Shown here: one piece after another, positions 1 through 9,498 of the stretch
Layout of the letters: each line of letters opens with the position of its first letter
Numbering within the stretch: the first letter of the stretch is position 1
Source: Amoeboradix gromovi
Lineage: Eukaryota; Sanchytriomycota; Sanchytriomycetes; Sanchytriales; Sanchytriaceae
Assembly: GCA_018985225.1 (NCBI GenBank)
Contig: JADGIF010000087.1
Span: forward strand, 1 to 21,810
Direction: 5' to 3'
DNA length: 21,810 bases
The notes under the pieces: model-generated
Seen by the model: the letters and a program-made list of their open reading frames with translations, nothing else
Told to the model about the DNA's origin: nothing
The model's database searches: none
Program-made: the position numbers and the translations under genes

Positions 1-120
1 CTCTTCACCCGCTTTTTACCCCTAGTCTAGTTTTTACAGAGCATGTCCCAACTGGTATATCAAATATAAAAACTTGACTAACTTTCTGAAATAGTTTGAA
101 TCATTATATCAAGTGTGTAT
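1..120 (+). repeat. LTR-like repeat fragment A (3' part)
   Basis: Bases 60-106 match 21661-21707 at 40 of 47 positions without gaps, and include a TATA box (TATAAAA at 65-71). Flanking bases on both sides are also alike but more diverged. Because the copy at the window end lies just downstream of a decayed retrotransposon pol tail, I read this as the 3' half of an LTR whose beginning lies outside the window. The LTR interpretation is inference; the repeat itself is seen. Confidence 0.6.
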
Positions 121-900
121 TAACCGACAGTAAATTACATTAAATTAATCTTATTGGTTGCATCTTTTGCTTAGACACTCAAAGACCTTATTTGAAAGAG
201 AAAGTGGGTCATCTTGTTTTATTTTAAAGAGAGGAATGACATTAATGAAAGAAAATTGGTTTAAAAGAAGAAGGACTTTTATTAATAACAGTATTTCCTC
301 CTTATGGAGTACCTCATTTAAAAACTACTTGGTCTAGTTTTTATATTTGGTGTCCCATGTATACAAATCTGCATATCCTTATTAAAGATTTCAAGTTATA
401 CGAAAAAAGAGATCATTTTCTGACACTGAATGGTGCGTTATTGGATTTTTGTATCTAGGTACATCACCTGAAGTATTCAGTTTCTTGTCATTAGAGTTAT
501 ACTTGGCTTTCCTATTTGGGAAAAAGTTTTTCGGCTCATTAGCGTCCCAGGACTTGATTTAACTTGCACAGAAGTAGACAATGACTCTCTCTATAGCATT
601 TTCTATTGCTCATCAATTGGCAGATCATTAAAAAGTCCATTACATAGAATGCTGGTAAAGACTGTTGAATAAATGAATATCTTTAATTTTGCAGCTCATC
701 TAGTACAACCTACAGTAAAAGCACTACTTCTTGTTGAAAACAAATAGAGGTTGGAATATAAATACAATTAGTGATACCTAGAATATGCAAATTAACAAAT
801 GATCAAGACAAGCTGTGTACAAGTATAAACACTAGAGATGTGGCATGATGTACTTGCCTATTAAAGTTGGAAAGCAATTAATTGCTTATCCCGACAAGAT
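121..900. other. Gene-free region, probably decayed retroelement
   Basis: No reading frame of useful length and no tRNA or other RNA gene could be recognised here. Short open stretches are broken by many stops in every frame. It lies between an LTR-like fragment and a stretch resembling copia reverse transcriptase, so it is probably the decayed interior of the same element, but no specific domain can be shown in it. Confidence 0.4.
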
Positions 901-1310
901 ACAAGCAAACCAATAGGAGTAGTTCGAAATCTAACTAGTCCACGAAAGTCTATTCGTATATGAAAATTGTTTGGAAGAGAAGAGGAATTCGAAACGAGAC
1001 TCCGTTGGTATGTTAGATTAAGTCAGTCTTCAAGATTGATTAAGGACGGATTCCGATTAAAACGTAATACGTCCAGTGCTCTATGCCAAATGTTTATGAA
1101 ATGCTACAATTACTGCCAAAATCCATTTTTTAAAGGTACCGAGAATCACATAACTGCATATATCTTTGTGGTTCGTAGGGAAAATAAAATAAAAAAGGCT
1201 TTCTTAGACAGGTTATTGAAGATTAACCACACGCAATCAATGCACCCAAAACAGGCTGCACTTGGTGATCCCTGAACAAGACGACATTAAAAACATCAAG
1301 ACAGAATATC
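900..1310 (+). pseudogene. Decayed Ty1/copia-like reverse transcriptase fragment
   Basis: The frame open from about 967 to 1275 has no good start. It reads like a worn part of a copia-type reverse transcriptase. A WYVRL then LIKDGFRLKRN segment resembles the region after the YGLKQ motif. An ITAYIFVV segment followed by IKKAFLDRLLKI sits where copia enzymes carry the YVDD active site and the helix behind it, but the two aspartates are gone. Frames are broken on both sides. It lies between two LTR-like fragments in the same orientation. The match is by eye and weak, so the call is tentative; it is not a working gene. Confidence 0.4.
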
Positions 1311-1534
1311 AAAATATTTATCTATTGAGATATCGCAGCATCTGCTAAGTGGGAACTAGCCAAGCTATTTCGAAAGAGATATTGCCAGTGCATTTTCATA
1401 TTGATAGAAGGCTTAAAGTCATATTTTGGGACTGACAGAACTTCCAGGAGGTCCTCAGACTTAAAGTGGAGATATTTTGTGAAATTGGGTCCCATATGTA
1501 TAGCTACTCAACCCTTCTTTACGACAGTGGAGGT

Positions 1535-1567
1535 GCTACTAGTTTTTCTGTGTAAATTCTCAATTTC
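1535..1567 (+). repeat. LTR-like repeat fragment D
   Basis: These 33 bases differ from 21575-21607 at only three positions, and both align with 12229 onward. Downstream the match fades quickly. Together with fragment A and the reverse-transcriptase-like stretch between them, this fits a decayed, internally deleted element of about 1.6 kb on the plus strand. Confidence 0.6.
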
Positions 1568-1912
1568 TTGTTTGGCTTCCATTATTGAAGGAGTTGGAGT
1601 TCAATTGACAAAAAAGTTAGATAGCCTAGTCTAATCTAGCGACAAAGTTCGGGACAAGTTTATCATTATAAGTTGTGGGTGTTGTCCCGCGTGAAGTAAA
1701 AGTTTTGAAAAGCAAATTGAGAGATTTAATTATAGTATTGAGTTAGAGAAATAAAAATGATACTGTCAGCAACAATTGATTTCTTCGCTAGGATTCAGAT
1801 CAGGTCTGTGGTTAGCATCATTCAGTATTAGTGAAGTTTCGATATTGCAAGAGATTCAGTTACTCACGTGAGCCGGCGAATCATCGAAAGTTATAACATC
1901 TCCTACTTTACA
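1568..1912. other. POB3 upstream region
   Basis: No gene is seen. The stretch holds an 8-bp inverted repeat (CGGGACAA at 1650-1657, TTGTCCCG at 1682-1689) and must contain the POB3 promoter. No convincing TATA box is evident just upstream of the start codon. Confidence 0.4.
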
Positions 1913-3395
1913 ATGTCCATAAAGGAATTCTCCAACATCTTTTGCTATAGTGCAGAAGGGTTCCCAAGTACAGACTCAGGCACACTAAGAATTGCGCCTG
2001 CAGGATTAGGTTGGAAAAGCAAAACTGTAATTACAATCGCGACAGATGAGATTGTCAAAGCACAATGGATGCGATCTTTTAGAGGATACCAGTTTCGTGT
2101 ATTTTGCAAGAATGATCCATTTAAATCAAAAAGTCCATTTGTTAAATTTGATGGGTTTGATAGGAACGACTTAGATGATTTGAATTCTGCAATTAAGCAG
2201 CATTTTAAACAATCTATTGAAATAAAAGAATGGAATGTTAAAGGCCAGAATTGGGGAAAGGCAGAACTAACGGGTTCTCATTTGAACTTTGTGTCTGGTA
2301 AACCTGTTTTTGAAATCCCATATGGATGCATCACTAATGCCAATCTTGCGAATAAGAACGAAGTAGCTCTTGATATAGAGCCCTATGATCAAGGTGATCA
2401 GCTTGTGGATATTAGAATGTTTGTTCCTGGCATGTCCGCAGGCAACGATGAACAAACTGCTGCAGAGTATCTTCACAATAGCGTCAAGATGAAGGCTGAT
2501 CTTCAAGCCGTTTCTGGAAAGACTGTGATGTCTTTCAATGAACTTCCGTTTCTTACACCTCGCGGTAGATATGAAATGGATATTTATGAAGATTTTATCC
2601 GTCTTCGCGGCAAAACTTATGATTTTAAAATTGATTTCCGAAGCATCATTAAGATATTCAGTTTACAAAAGCCTGATGATAACAACCACCTAGTGGTTAT
2701 TGCTCTTGATCCTCCTGTAAGCCAAGGTCAAACGAGATACCCATTTCTGGTATTAAATTTTAGCTCTGAGGATGAAGAAGAAATCCAGATTAACGCCAAT
2801 GACACATTTAAATCTAGATACGGTCTTCCCGCCTCTTACGAAAACCCTCTTTATTTTACAATCACTGATGTAATTTCAAAGATATCAGGAAGGGAAGCTA
2901 TCTTCAGTGGAGCTTTTCAGAGGTATTTTATATTAATATAGTCATTATAGGAAGGGCGGAGTTAAGTGCTCCTCCAAGGCTACCGAAGGGTTCTTGTACT
3001 TATTAGAAAATGCTTTTTTATTTATTCCAAAGAATTCGTTATTCATTCCTTATAATGATGTCTCTCATGTTAGCTTTTCCCGTGTAAGTGCTAGTGGCTC
3101 AAATGCTAGTCGCACTTTTGATATGAACCTTAATTTGAAATCTGGCCAAACCGTCTTATTTTCAAACATTGGAAGAGAAGAACATGCCAATATCAACAAA
3201 TTCCTACAAACTAAACAAATCGAGACTATCGAAGAAGAAGAAGCTGCTCAGCAGTATACGATTGACGAGGTTGTCCCAATGGATTTGGATGATGATGATG
3301 ATGATGAGAGCTCCCCTGATGAAGATTTTAATCCAAACGCTGTTGATCCTGAAGAATTAGAAGTCAGCGATGTTGAGCCTGAGACCGATGGGTAA
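1913..3395 (+). CDS. POB3: FACT complex subunit POB3 (SSRP1 family), spliced
   Basis: This encodes the Pob3/SSRP1 subunit of FACT, the nuclear histone chaperone that partners Spt16 during transcription and replication. Exons 1913-2922 and 2942-3395 give 487 residues. The first ATG of the conserved part is at 1913, followed by a family-typical N-terminus with GLGWK at 31-35. A GKPVFEIPY segment and NEVALDI follow in the SSRP1 structure-recognition region. Exon 2 supplies the second half of the middle domain. The tail, from about 450, is acidic (six consecutive Asp, then Glu-rich). There is no HMG box, as in fungal Pob3 and unlike animal or plant SSRP1. An AATAAA lies four bases after the stop. 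An alternative acceptor nine bases downstream would also keep frame. Identity is very secure. Confidence 0.96.
2923..2941 (+). other. 19-nt spliceosomal intron in POB3
   Basis: Sequence GTATTTTATATTAATATAG. The upstream frame stops inside or just after it, and the downstream frame is shifted. Removing exactly these 19 bases restores a protein whose spacing matches SSRP1 relatives (FQ, seven residues, then VKCS). It carries a TTAAT branch-like motif ending four bases before the intron end. Confidence 0.85.
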
Positions 3396-3689
3396 TTTAA
3401 TAAAGTACTTATCGTGACTGTATGTTCTATATCGCTCATCTTTTTAACTTTACAACACCTCGATAATGTTTTTATCAACCGTAAACGGCTCAAGTCGTCT
3501 TATCCTCAATCTTTCAATTCCAAGCCAGTAGACATAGAATATGTTCTTCCTTTACCTCTGTCTGATGTCTCTCAGCACCCAGAAAGAGAATTCTATATAA
3601 TCTACAAGGCACTCTGGAGCCCTTTGATATTCCAGATATTCCTCAAAAGAGGTTACCATCTAATAAACACAGTGGAACTGGCCATTTAC
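3396..3689. other. Intergenic region after POB3
   Basis: Only the POB3 poly(A)-type hexamer (AATAAA at 3399-3404) can be supported. Two overlapping frames are open for 75-93 codons, one of them from 3566 into the repeat that follows. Neither has a recognisable domain nor a convincing start, and they may be retroelement debris. Confidence 0.4.
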
Positions 3690-3870
3690 AGTTAGATAGA
3701 CATCATATAGTAGCAAGAAATATAAACCTCGAAATTTATGCATCCGTATTCAAATATACCTCAGGGTACTGCAAGCGTGAGGAGCAGCTGTGATGGATCG
3801 ACTAGCATTGTTAGAGTGTCTGCGGATGTTATTAATTTTCTCTTAAACTGAGGACTTTTAAGGAGTTAAA
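3690..3870 (+). repeat. Retroelement-derived repeat fragment B
   Basis: This aligns with 12120-12290 and 21465-21640. Shared landmarks are CATCATAT with AGCAAG, CATCC then TATTC, CTCAGGGT, GCAAGCGTGAG, a small hairpin around 3802-3814, and GGACTTTTAA. In copy C the left part reads as the end of a copia-like pol. The same frame here gives RHHIVARN against RDHMAARD. The proposed LTR begins near TG at 3770. It is the most diverged of the copies. Confidence 0.55.
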
Positions 3871-4027
3871 GAATATGAATTTACATTTAACATTGTTTAT
3901 TATCTTGTTTCCCAAGTATCAAATGTCATCCAGAAAGTATTTGTCAGCACATCTTCCTTTGCTACTCGCTCTAAAAGCCCTTCTAGTTTTTTCTTTAATC
4001 CTATTAAGTGTGAGTTTTGAGATGGAT

Positions 4028-6226
4028 CTACGTTAATACAAATCTACCAAAATATAGGTTAAACACCTCCCACTGCATAACTACCTCTCTATTATTAATC
4101 GATACTTCTATCCAGGTCCCCTCTTGTTTTCCGTAGAGTAAATGTGCCATACCAATTGCTGACTCGCCTTGTGAATTTATCAAAAACGGATCAGCTCCCA
4201 TCCACAATAACACTTGTATGCATTCCAAGTGTCCATTTTGTATTGCCTCGTGTAATGGGGTATATTGATCTACATTGTCTTGGTCATTTATGTTGATATA
4301 TTGCAACGCTAACAAACACATATAAGAGTTACCATGTCTCGCAGCAACATGCAGCAGTGTGCTACCAGTTTCTGTTCTCATTTCTGCATTTGCATTGTAT
4401 TTCAGTAGCACAGCATTAACTCCTACATTTTGATGGCATAATAATATGAACAGCGAATGCTTTACAGTGCTAGTATTGTTTCTAAGCAGCAATAACATTA
4501 TCGACCAGTTATTGCGTGCACAGGCAATGTCTATTGGTAGTACTTGAGAGTGTATGTTAGGAGCTCTAATAACCCTCACTTTTGGACTATTTGATGACAC
4601 GTTGAGATTGGGATTAGATGCACTACCACCGGTGTTTTTCATGTATGTACTCAGGTAGTGGCAGTTACTCTGGGCCAAAATGATTCGGGGTATTCTCTTA
4701 ATTGCGTAACAGCCAGTATGTTCTTTAGTAGGTACGCTAAATTTGAATTCATCAGGACTGGCCTTAAAAGTTTCGTTCCACTTAGAGGTACTTGCACTAT
4801 AGTCTACTGTACATTTGTTACTAGTCTTAAAATACTGCCATCTAAAACCATCTGCAGATTTTACTAAAGGATCAACAAACTCCAAGTGATTACCCAAATT
4901 GGCAATTAAAGCATAAAGTCCTAGTCTAATCCCTCTCATTTGATCCGCGCCACTAGTTAGCAACAAAGCAACACATTCAGGCGATGTTAGATTACTGCAG
5001 CAACAAGCGGCTAGCAATGGAGTAACATCGTACCAGCTGTGATCTATTTTAGGCTGCTTAGATTGAAGCCACTCTATTAGCACTTCGTTTAGCCCTGCAA
5101 ATGCACTAGCGATAATTGTTGATGGTTTCTTGATAGATGTATCCATAGGCATAAAACAGCTACGTTCAGTATACTGTACAGAAATCGGGTCATTGATAAC
5201 TAGCTTGTTGATTATCTTTTCTTCACAATAAACATCAAAAGGTATAGAATATGACATTACTGGTTTATCTTTTTTGCTCTTTTTAGCCGGAGATATTGAA
5301 TTAGTAACAGTTGTGCCATGTAGAGTGTTGACTGAATTATCGCTTTCATTAGACATCTTTTTATCTTGATTCTTTTTAACCCATTTAAGAAGAGAGGTGC
5401 CACTAACTGATTTCTTGTGGGATTTCTTGATGCTGTAAGTTATTTCATTATTAGCGAACAAGTACTCATTGCTAGAAGCACTATGATTAGCCTCCTTCAG
5501 ATCCATAGAATAGTGTGATTTTGACAAAGTAGGAGGGACTAGAAATGAACCAGGACCAAATTCAAAAACAGTCCTTTCAATTACTTTTGACACGAAGTCA
5601 TAAATAGCAAAAGGAATTTCTGGTTCATTAGAAGGAGGACCAATATTTAGCCATCTACTTCTGTCAGTTTTTAAAATGTTGGTAAACAGCAACAAACACA
5701 TTATAGATAGATCCGAAAATGCTAACAAATCTTGTTCATAAGAGGATATAGGAAAGTCGTCATACAAAGAGGGCCAGTGTTTTTGCATTGGTATCGTGTT
5801 GATTACAATTTTACCATCTTTGGAGTTCAATAATAACTCCTGATCGTACACTCTCTCACTTATCTTAATTTGATGGCTGGTCTCATGGCTAACTGTGGAT
5901 ATGGTCATCTTTTTGGGTAACGGAAGTACTGGAGGAGAAGTTTGGATTCTATCAACCAAAAATAGTAAGTTCTTATGAATGTTAATATTTCTCTTTCGTT
6001 GGTGCTTCTTGTACGTAAATAGTTTCTTCTTCAGTTTAGCGGAAGGAACATCTGTCCGAAAATTAGGCTTACCAAGAACAGTTGGGAAATGGATTGAATA
6101 TAATGGAATCTTCCGTTTCTTTAAATATTCGCTGCTGAAATTAATTAAAATTATATCTTGCGTATGATGTAGACAGTTATTGCTTAGCACTTGCTCAGCC
6201 CAATTCAATTGTGAGTATTTAAGCAT
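4028..6226 (-). CDS. Ankyrin-repeat protein of unknown function (732 aa)
   Basis: This is an uninterrupted frame starting at ATG (6226), with no intron needed. The N-terminal 130 residues are basic (runs of Lys and Arg). A hydrophobic stretch around 165-185 (DLLAFSDLSIMCLLLFTNIL) looks like buried helix rather than a clear membrane anchor. Residues about 245-330 are Ser/Lys-rich and probably disordered. Ankyrin-type units appear near 390-425, then as a C-terminal block about 565-715. Clear signatures there are GSTLLHVAARHGN and YTPLHEAIQNGHLECIQVLLWMGADP. Ankyrin repeats bind proteins, so a scaffold or adaptor role is likely, but I do not recognise the family. It diverges from the succinyl-CoA ligase gene across 271 bp. 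The real-gene call is firm; the function is open. Confidence 0.85.
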   Translation of the reverse strand: MLKYSQLNWAEQVLSNNCLHHTQDIILINFSSEYLKKRKIPLYSIHFPTVLGKPNFRTDVPSAKLKKKLFTYKKHQRKRNINIHKNLLFLVDRIQTSPPVLPLPKKMTISTVSHETSHQIKISERVYDQELLLNSKDGKIVINTIPMQKHWPSLYDDFPISSYEQDLLAFSDLSIMCLLLFTNILKTDRSRWLNIGPPSNEPEIPFAIYDFVSKVIERTVFEFGPGSFLVPPTLSKSHYSMDLKEANHSASSNEYLFANNEITYSIKKSHKKSVSGTSLLKWVKKNQDKKMSNESDNSVNTLHGTTVTNSISPAKKSKKDKPVMSYSIPFDVYCEEKIINKLVINDPISVQYTERSCFMPMDTSIKKPSTIIASAFAGLNEVLIEWLQSKQPKIDHSWYDVTPLLAACCCSNLTSPECVALLLTSGADQMRGIRLGLYALIANLGNHLEFVDPLVKSADGFRWQYFKTSNKCTVDYSASTSKWNETFKASPDEFKFSVPTKEHTGCYAIKRIPRIILAQSNCHYLSTYMKNTGGSASNPNLNVSSNSPKVRVIRAPNIHSQVLPIDIACARNNWSIMLLLLRNNTSTVKHSLFILLCHQNVGVNAVLLKYNANAEMRTETGSTLLHVAARHGNSYMCLLALQYININDQDNVDQYTPLHEAIQNGHLECIQVLLWMGADPFLINSQGESAIGMAHLLYGKQEGTWIEVSINNREVVMQWEVFNLYFGRFVLT

Positions 6227-6497
6227 TTGAAATTCGTAAGATTCTTGGTGTTTCGAAATTATTAACCACTAATTTTAAATTCCTATGCAACACATAAGCT
6301 AAAACCAATTGATTGCAGAGTCAGATAACGTGCTCTTATTTATAAGATGTAATGGGTATTCCAGGAGTGTTATCTTAATTTTTTTAATTAAGTAAATCTG
6401 GAAAACTAAAATAAAGCTCTGGTAGTTCACATTGAACACTTCAAATTATTTTGAAATATTTTAATGGTGTTGTAATTTCAAGATAATCCGTGTAACA
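6227..6497. promoter_or_regulatory. Shared divergent promoter region
   Basis: This 271-bp, very AT-rich spacer lies head-to-head between the ankyrin gene and the succinyl-CoA ligase gene, so both promoters should sit here. It includes a 7-bp inverted repeat (CTTAATT at 6374-6380 and AATTAAG at 6386-6392) around a T-tract. No specific factor site can be named. Confidence 0.5.
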
Positions 6498-7761
6498 ATG
6501 CTTCGTTGCGCAAAAAGGTTTTTAAACTTGCATGAGTATCAGTCTATGCAAATCTTGAGCGACTTTAAAATTGCCATTCCCAAAGGTAAGGTAGCCTCTA
6601 CTCCTGAGGAGGCCGCTCAGTTTTCAAAAGAGTTCCCAAGTGCTGTAATTAAAGCTCAGGTCTTGGCAGGTGGTCGCGGAAAAGGCCATTTTGATTCTGG
6701 ACTGCAAGGCGGTGTCCAGCTCACCAGCAACTCTGCTCAAATTAAGGAATACGCTCAGAAAATGCTTGGTCATCGACTGATTACGAAGCAAACGGGTGCC
6801 CAAGGTAAACCATGTAACAAAGTATTTATTGTAGAGAAACTGCAACTAAAGAAAGAATATTACTTTGCTATTCTAAATGATCGTAAGCACCAAGGCCCCG
6901 TCTTGATTGCGAGTTCTGAGGGAGGTATGGATATTGAGCATGTTGCAGCCACTAATCCAAAAGCTATTGTGACTCAGCCTATAAACATCCACAATGGACT
7001 CACAAACTCGATTGCCAGAGATGTTGCAACTAAAATTGGATTTTCTGGTGATGCCATTGACCAGGCAGTTGGAATATTTCAAAAGCTTTACAAGGTGTTT
7101 ACAGAGAAGGATTGTACCATGATAGAAATCAATCCACTAGCTGAGCTTACTAACGGCAAAGTACTTTGCATGGATGCGAAACTAGGATTTGATGATAACG
7201 CAGAATTTAGACAGGAATCTATTTTCAAACAACGTGACTTTTCACAAGAGGATACTAGAGAGGTAGAAGCATCCAAGTACCTTTTAAACTATATTGGACT
7301 AGACGGACATGTAGGGTGCCTTGTTAATGGTGCGGGTTTAGCAATGGCGACAATGGATGTTTTGAAACTCAATGGCGGCGATCCTGCTAATTTCTTGGAT
7401 GTTGGTGGCTCTGCAAGTACAAAGCAGGTTACAGCTGCATTTAAGATTATCTCTTCAGATGAAAGAGTAGATGCCATCTTTGTAAATATCTTTGGAGGTA
7501 TTCAGTAATAATATAGGGATAATGAAATGCGACGTGATTGCTGAAGGTATCATTACTGCTTGCAAAACTCTTGATTTAAAGATTCCTCTAATTGTTAGAT
7601 TGCAAGGTACTAATGTGGAAAAGGCAAAAAAAATGATTGCATCATCGCAACTTCCTATTATTAGTGAAGACGACTTGGACAAGGCAGCAAATAAAGCTGT
7701 TGTTTTTTCAAAGATATATTCATTAGCCAAGTCAGTAGGAGTTAACATTAAAGTGGAATAA
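6498..7761 (+). CDS. LSC2: Succinyl-CoA ligase beta subunit, mitochondrial, spliced
   Basis: This is the beta subunit of succinyl-CoA synthetase, the TCA-cycle enzyme that couples succinyl-CoA cleavage to NTP formation with an alpha subunit in the mitochondrial matrix. Exons 6498-7497 and 7517-7761 give 414 residues. An ATP-grasp domain fills the first half: [11 protein letters not shown] at 58-68 and the metal-binding region EINP at 210-213 with MDAK at 225-228. The CoA-ligase half has the [10 protein letters not shown] and DVGG motifs, and NIFGGIMKCD spans the splice junction. Several positions resemble animal GTP-type subunits, but nucleotide choice cannot be settled here. Only about ten residues precede the conserved LHEYQS, so the targeting presequence is very short. 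The stop codon lies within an AATAAA. Identity is certain. Confidence 0.96.
7498..7516 (+). other. 19-nt spliceosomal intron in succinyl-CoA ligase gene
   Basis: Sequence GTATTCAGTAATAATATAG. It contains an in-frame TAA if retained. Its removal joins NIFGG to [11 protein letters not shown], a strongly conserved motif of the family, so the boundaries are fixed to the base. TAAT lies at intron bases 12-15, exactly as in the other 19-nt introns. Confidence 0.95.
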
Positions 7762-7802
7762 ATAATTTTTAACCATCTATAAAGAGGCCATTGGCTTGAT
7801 AA

Positions 7803-9373
7803 ATGGAATCGAAAAAGAATTCACTATCTTCTCTGATGCTTAATAGTTGGGACTCGAACGAAGATACAAATGCTAAAAATAAAAAGGTTGATAATGATGG
7901 GGAAGAGATATTAGATTTTTTAAAGAAAAATCTTGATAACAAACATAGCAGCAATGAAAGTTTGTTGGGATTTCTTGAAGATAACAAGCAGAGAAGAGTC
8001 CCTGAAAACCCCAAATTAAAGACCAACGAGAATATTAATACTAGTCTATTAGATTTACTAGATTCTAGGGACAAGAAGAACCAGCAAGACAAGAAAGATG
8101 GCGAGAGGCCGCCTTTAAGGGATAAGAATAATCAGGAGCAAATTCATAAACTAGAAGACAAGATCAGTGCTGATGACTTGCTAAAAATAGTGGAATCTTC
8201 AATACCTATCTCCGAAAAAGACCTGCCTAAAAATGACAAATCAAAATTAACTGCAACTAAAAACATCGAGATAAGAAAAATTGTAGAAGACGCTCTAGAC
8301 TCTAAATTTGGTTTATTGGTGACTGATTTTCAGAAAAAGTTTGACTTTGTTGAGGAGATTCAATCTAATCTTAACAGCGTCGTAAATGAATTAAACACTG
8401 AAAATAACAAGCGAAAGATGTATCAGCAGGATCTGGTAAATATCAAGGATTCGATCTCAGATGCCGGAGAGAAGATTTTGTTTGTAGTAGAAAAAACCAA
8501 TGATGCATATGAAAAAACTTGCAACTTACTAAATGGCGTTAGCGATACTAAATCGAAGGTAACTGTCTTTTAATTTAGCTGGAATCATCCTCCTCTAAAA
8601 TTGATTTTGCCCTCAAAGCTTTCGCATCAGACATTTCAACAAATTTAAAGAGTTCTCAAAAATTGCATTCTGATGTCGAAATGTGTCTGAATTCCATTGA
8701 AGATATGAAGAGTCTAATCTGTCAGAACTCTCAAGATAGAGAGAGCTTTAGTAAAGAAAAAAGGGATTGGATGGATTTAGAAATGAAAATAAGTGACATG
8801 CTACTTGAGCAGGAAAAAAAACTTCAACTCGATAAATCAGAACTCGAACATACTTATAGTCAGAGAATTAAGGATTTAGAGGTGAAAGAAAAGAAATTGG
8901 TAGTAAAAGATGGGATTTTTAAAGCCGAGGTAGACAGAAACTGGGCAGAACAGCAATCCCTAAGTTGTCTAAAAGAAGAAATATTGGATATCAAAAGGGA
9001 TCTAGAGAAACAGAGAAGAGAGCTTGCTATGGAAAAATCATCACTTCATTCAGAAAAGCAAATTTTTGATTCAGAAAAGACTCAGTTTGCGAGTTTATAT
9101 AAGGAAATCTGTGAAAACAGGGACTTCCTTAGCAAAGAAAGGAAAAGACTTAAAGATTGGACCGAAAGTAACAAAACACAAGAGGACCAGCTGCTATTAA
9201 CATTGGAAGAGATTCGGGAAGAAAAGGAATCACTTTCTGAATTAAAGAAAGAGCTTATGACCATTCCTTTAAAACCATACCGAAGAAAGAATAATTCTGA
9301 TATTGTAATGAAGAGAAAACTAGCTATAAATAGGCTAGAAAGGTATAGTCACGACATTCAGCAGAAACTATAG
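7803..9373 (+). CDS. Coiled-coil protein with repeated LLxLL-type motifs, spliced
   Basis: Exons 7803-8558 and 8579-9373 give 516 residues. The start ATG is 41 bp after the ligase stop. The first 130 residues are polar and probably disordered, with four short hydrophobic motifs in similar settings (ILDFL 36-40, LLGFL 54-58, LLDLL 82-86, LLKIV 126-130), suggesting repeated docking peptides. From about residue 155 to the end it is almost pure heptad-like coiled coil rich in Lys and Glu, ending in a basic stretch. No enzyme domain is seen. The layout recalls ciliary or centrosomal coiled-coil proteins such as FBF1, or vesicle tethers, but coiled coils mimic each other and I would not assign it. 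It is clearly a real gene, since both halves share one character across the splice. Confidence 0.8.
8559..8578 (+). other. 20-nt spliceosomal intron in coiled-coil gene
   Basis: Sequence GTAACTGTCTTTTAATTTAG. It introduces a stop and frameshift if kept. Removal joins two long open frames of the same coiled-coil composition between codons. TTAAT sits at the same distance from the acceptor as in the 19-nt introns; the extra base lies on the donor side. There is no sharply conserved protein motif across the junction, so the boundaries rest on frame and motif. Confidence 0.85.
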
Positions 9374-9498
9374 TTCCTAACAAGTTTTTAATATAAATAG
9401 ATTGAAAGTAATAAATAACTCTAACTAGTTAAATCAATTTATAGGTAAGTTTCATTTTTGCGTTGAAATACGTGACTCACCCAAAACCTTTTACCAAT

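Noticed and set aside
900-960. Possible tRNA B-box (AGTTCGAAATC)
   Set aside because: No matching A-box or cloverleaf could be built around it.
1650-1689. 8-bp inverted repeat CGGGACAA/TTGTCCCG as a transcription terminator or binding site
   Set aside because: The spacer is 24 bases, it occurs once, and it lies in decayed repeat sequence; chance is adequate.
1868-1912. Fifteen upstream codons of POB3 beginning with GTG
   Set aside because: GTG is not a usual nuclear start, and the ATG at 1913 begins the conserved part.
3248-3493. Minus-strand frame rich in serine opposite the POB3 tail
   Set aside because: It is the mirror of the GAT-rich acidic codons of POB3 and has no independent support.
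7498-7516. Frameshift pseudogene or sequencing error as explanation of the broken ligase and other genes
   Set aside because: Five genes share the same GT...AG boundaries, length and TAAY position, which random errors would not produce.
7455-7748. Minus-strand frames opposite the ligase gene
   Set aside because: Shadow frames of a well-conserved plus-strand gene.
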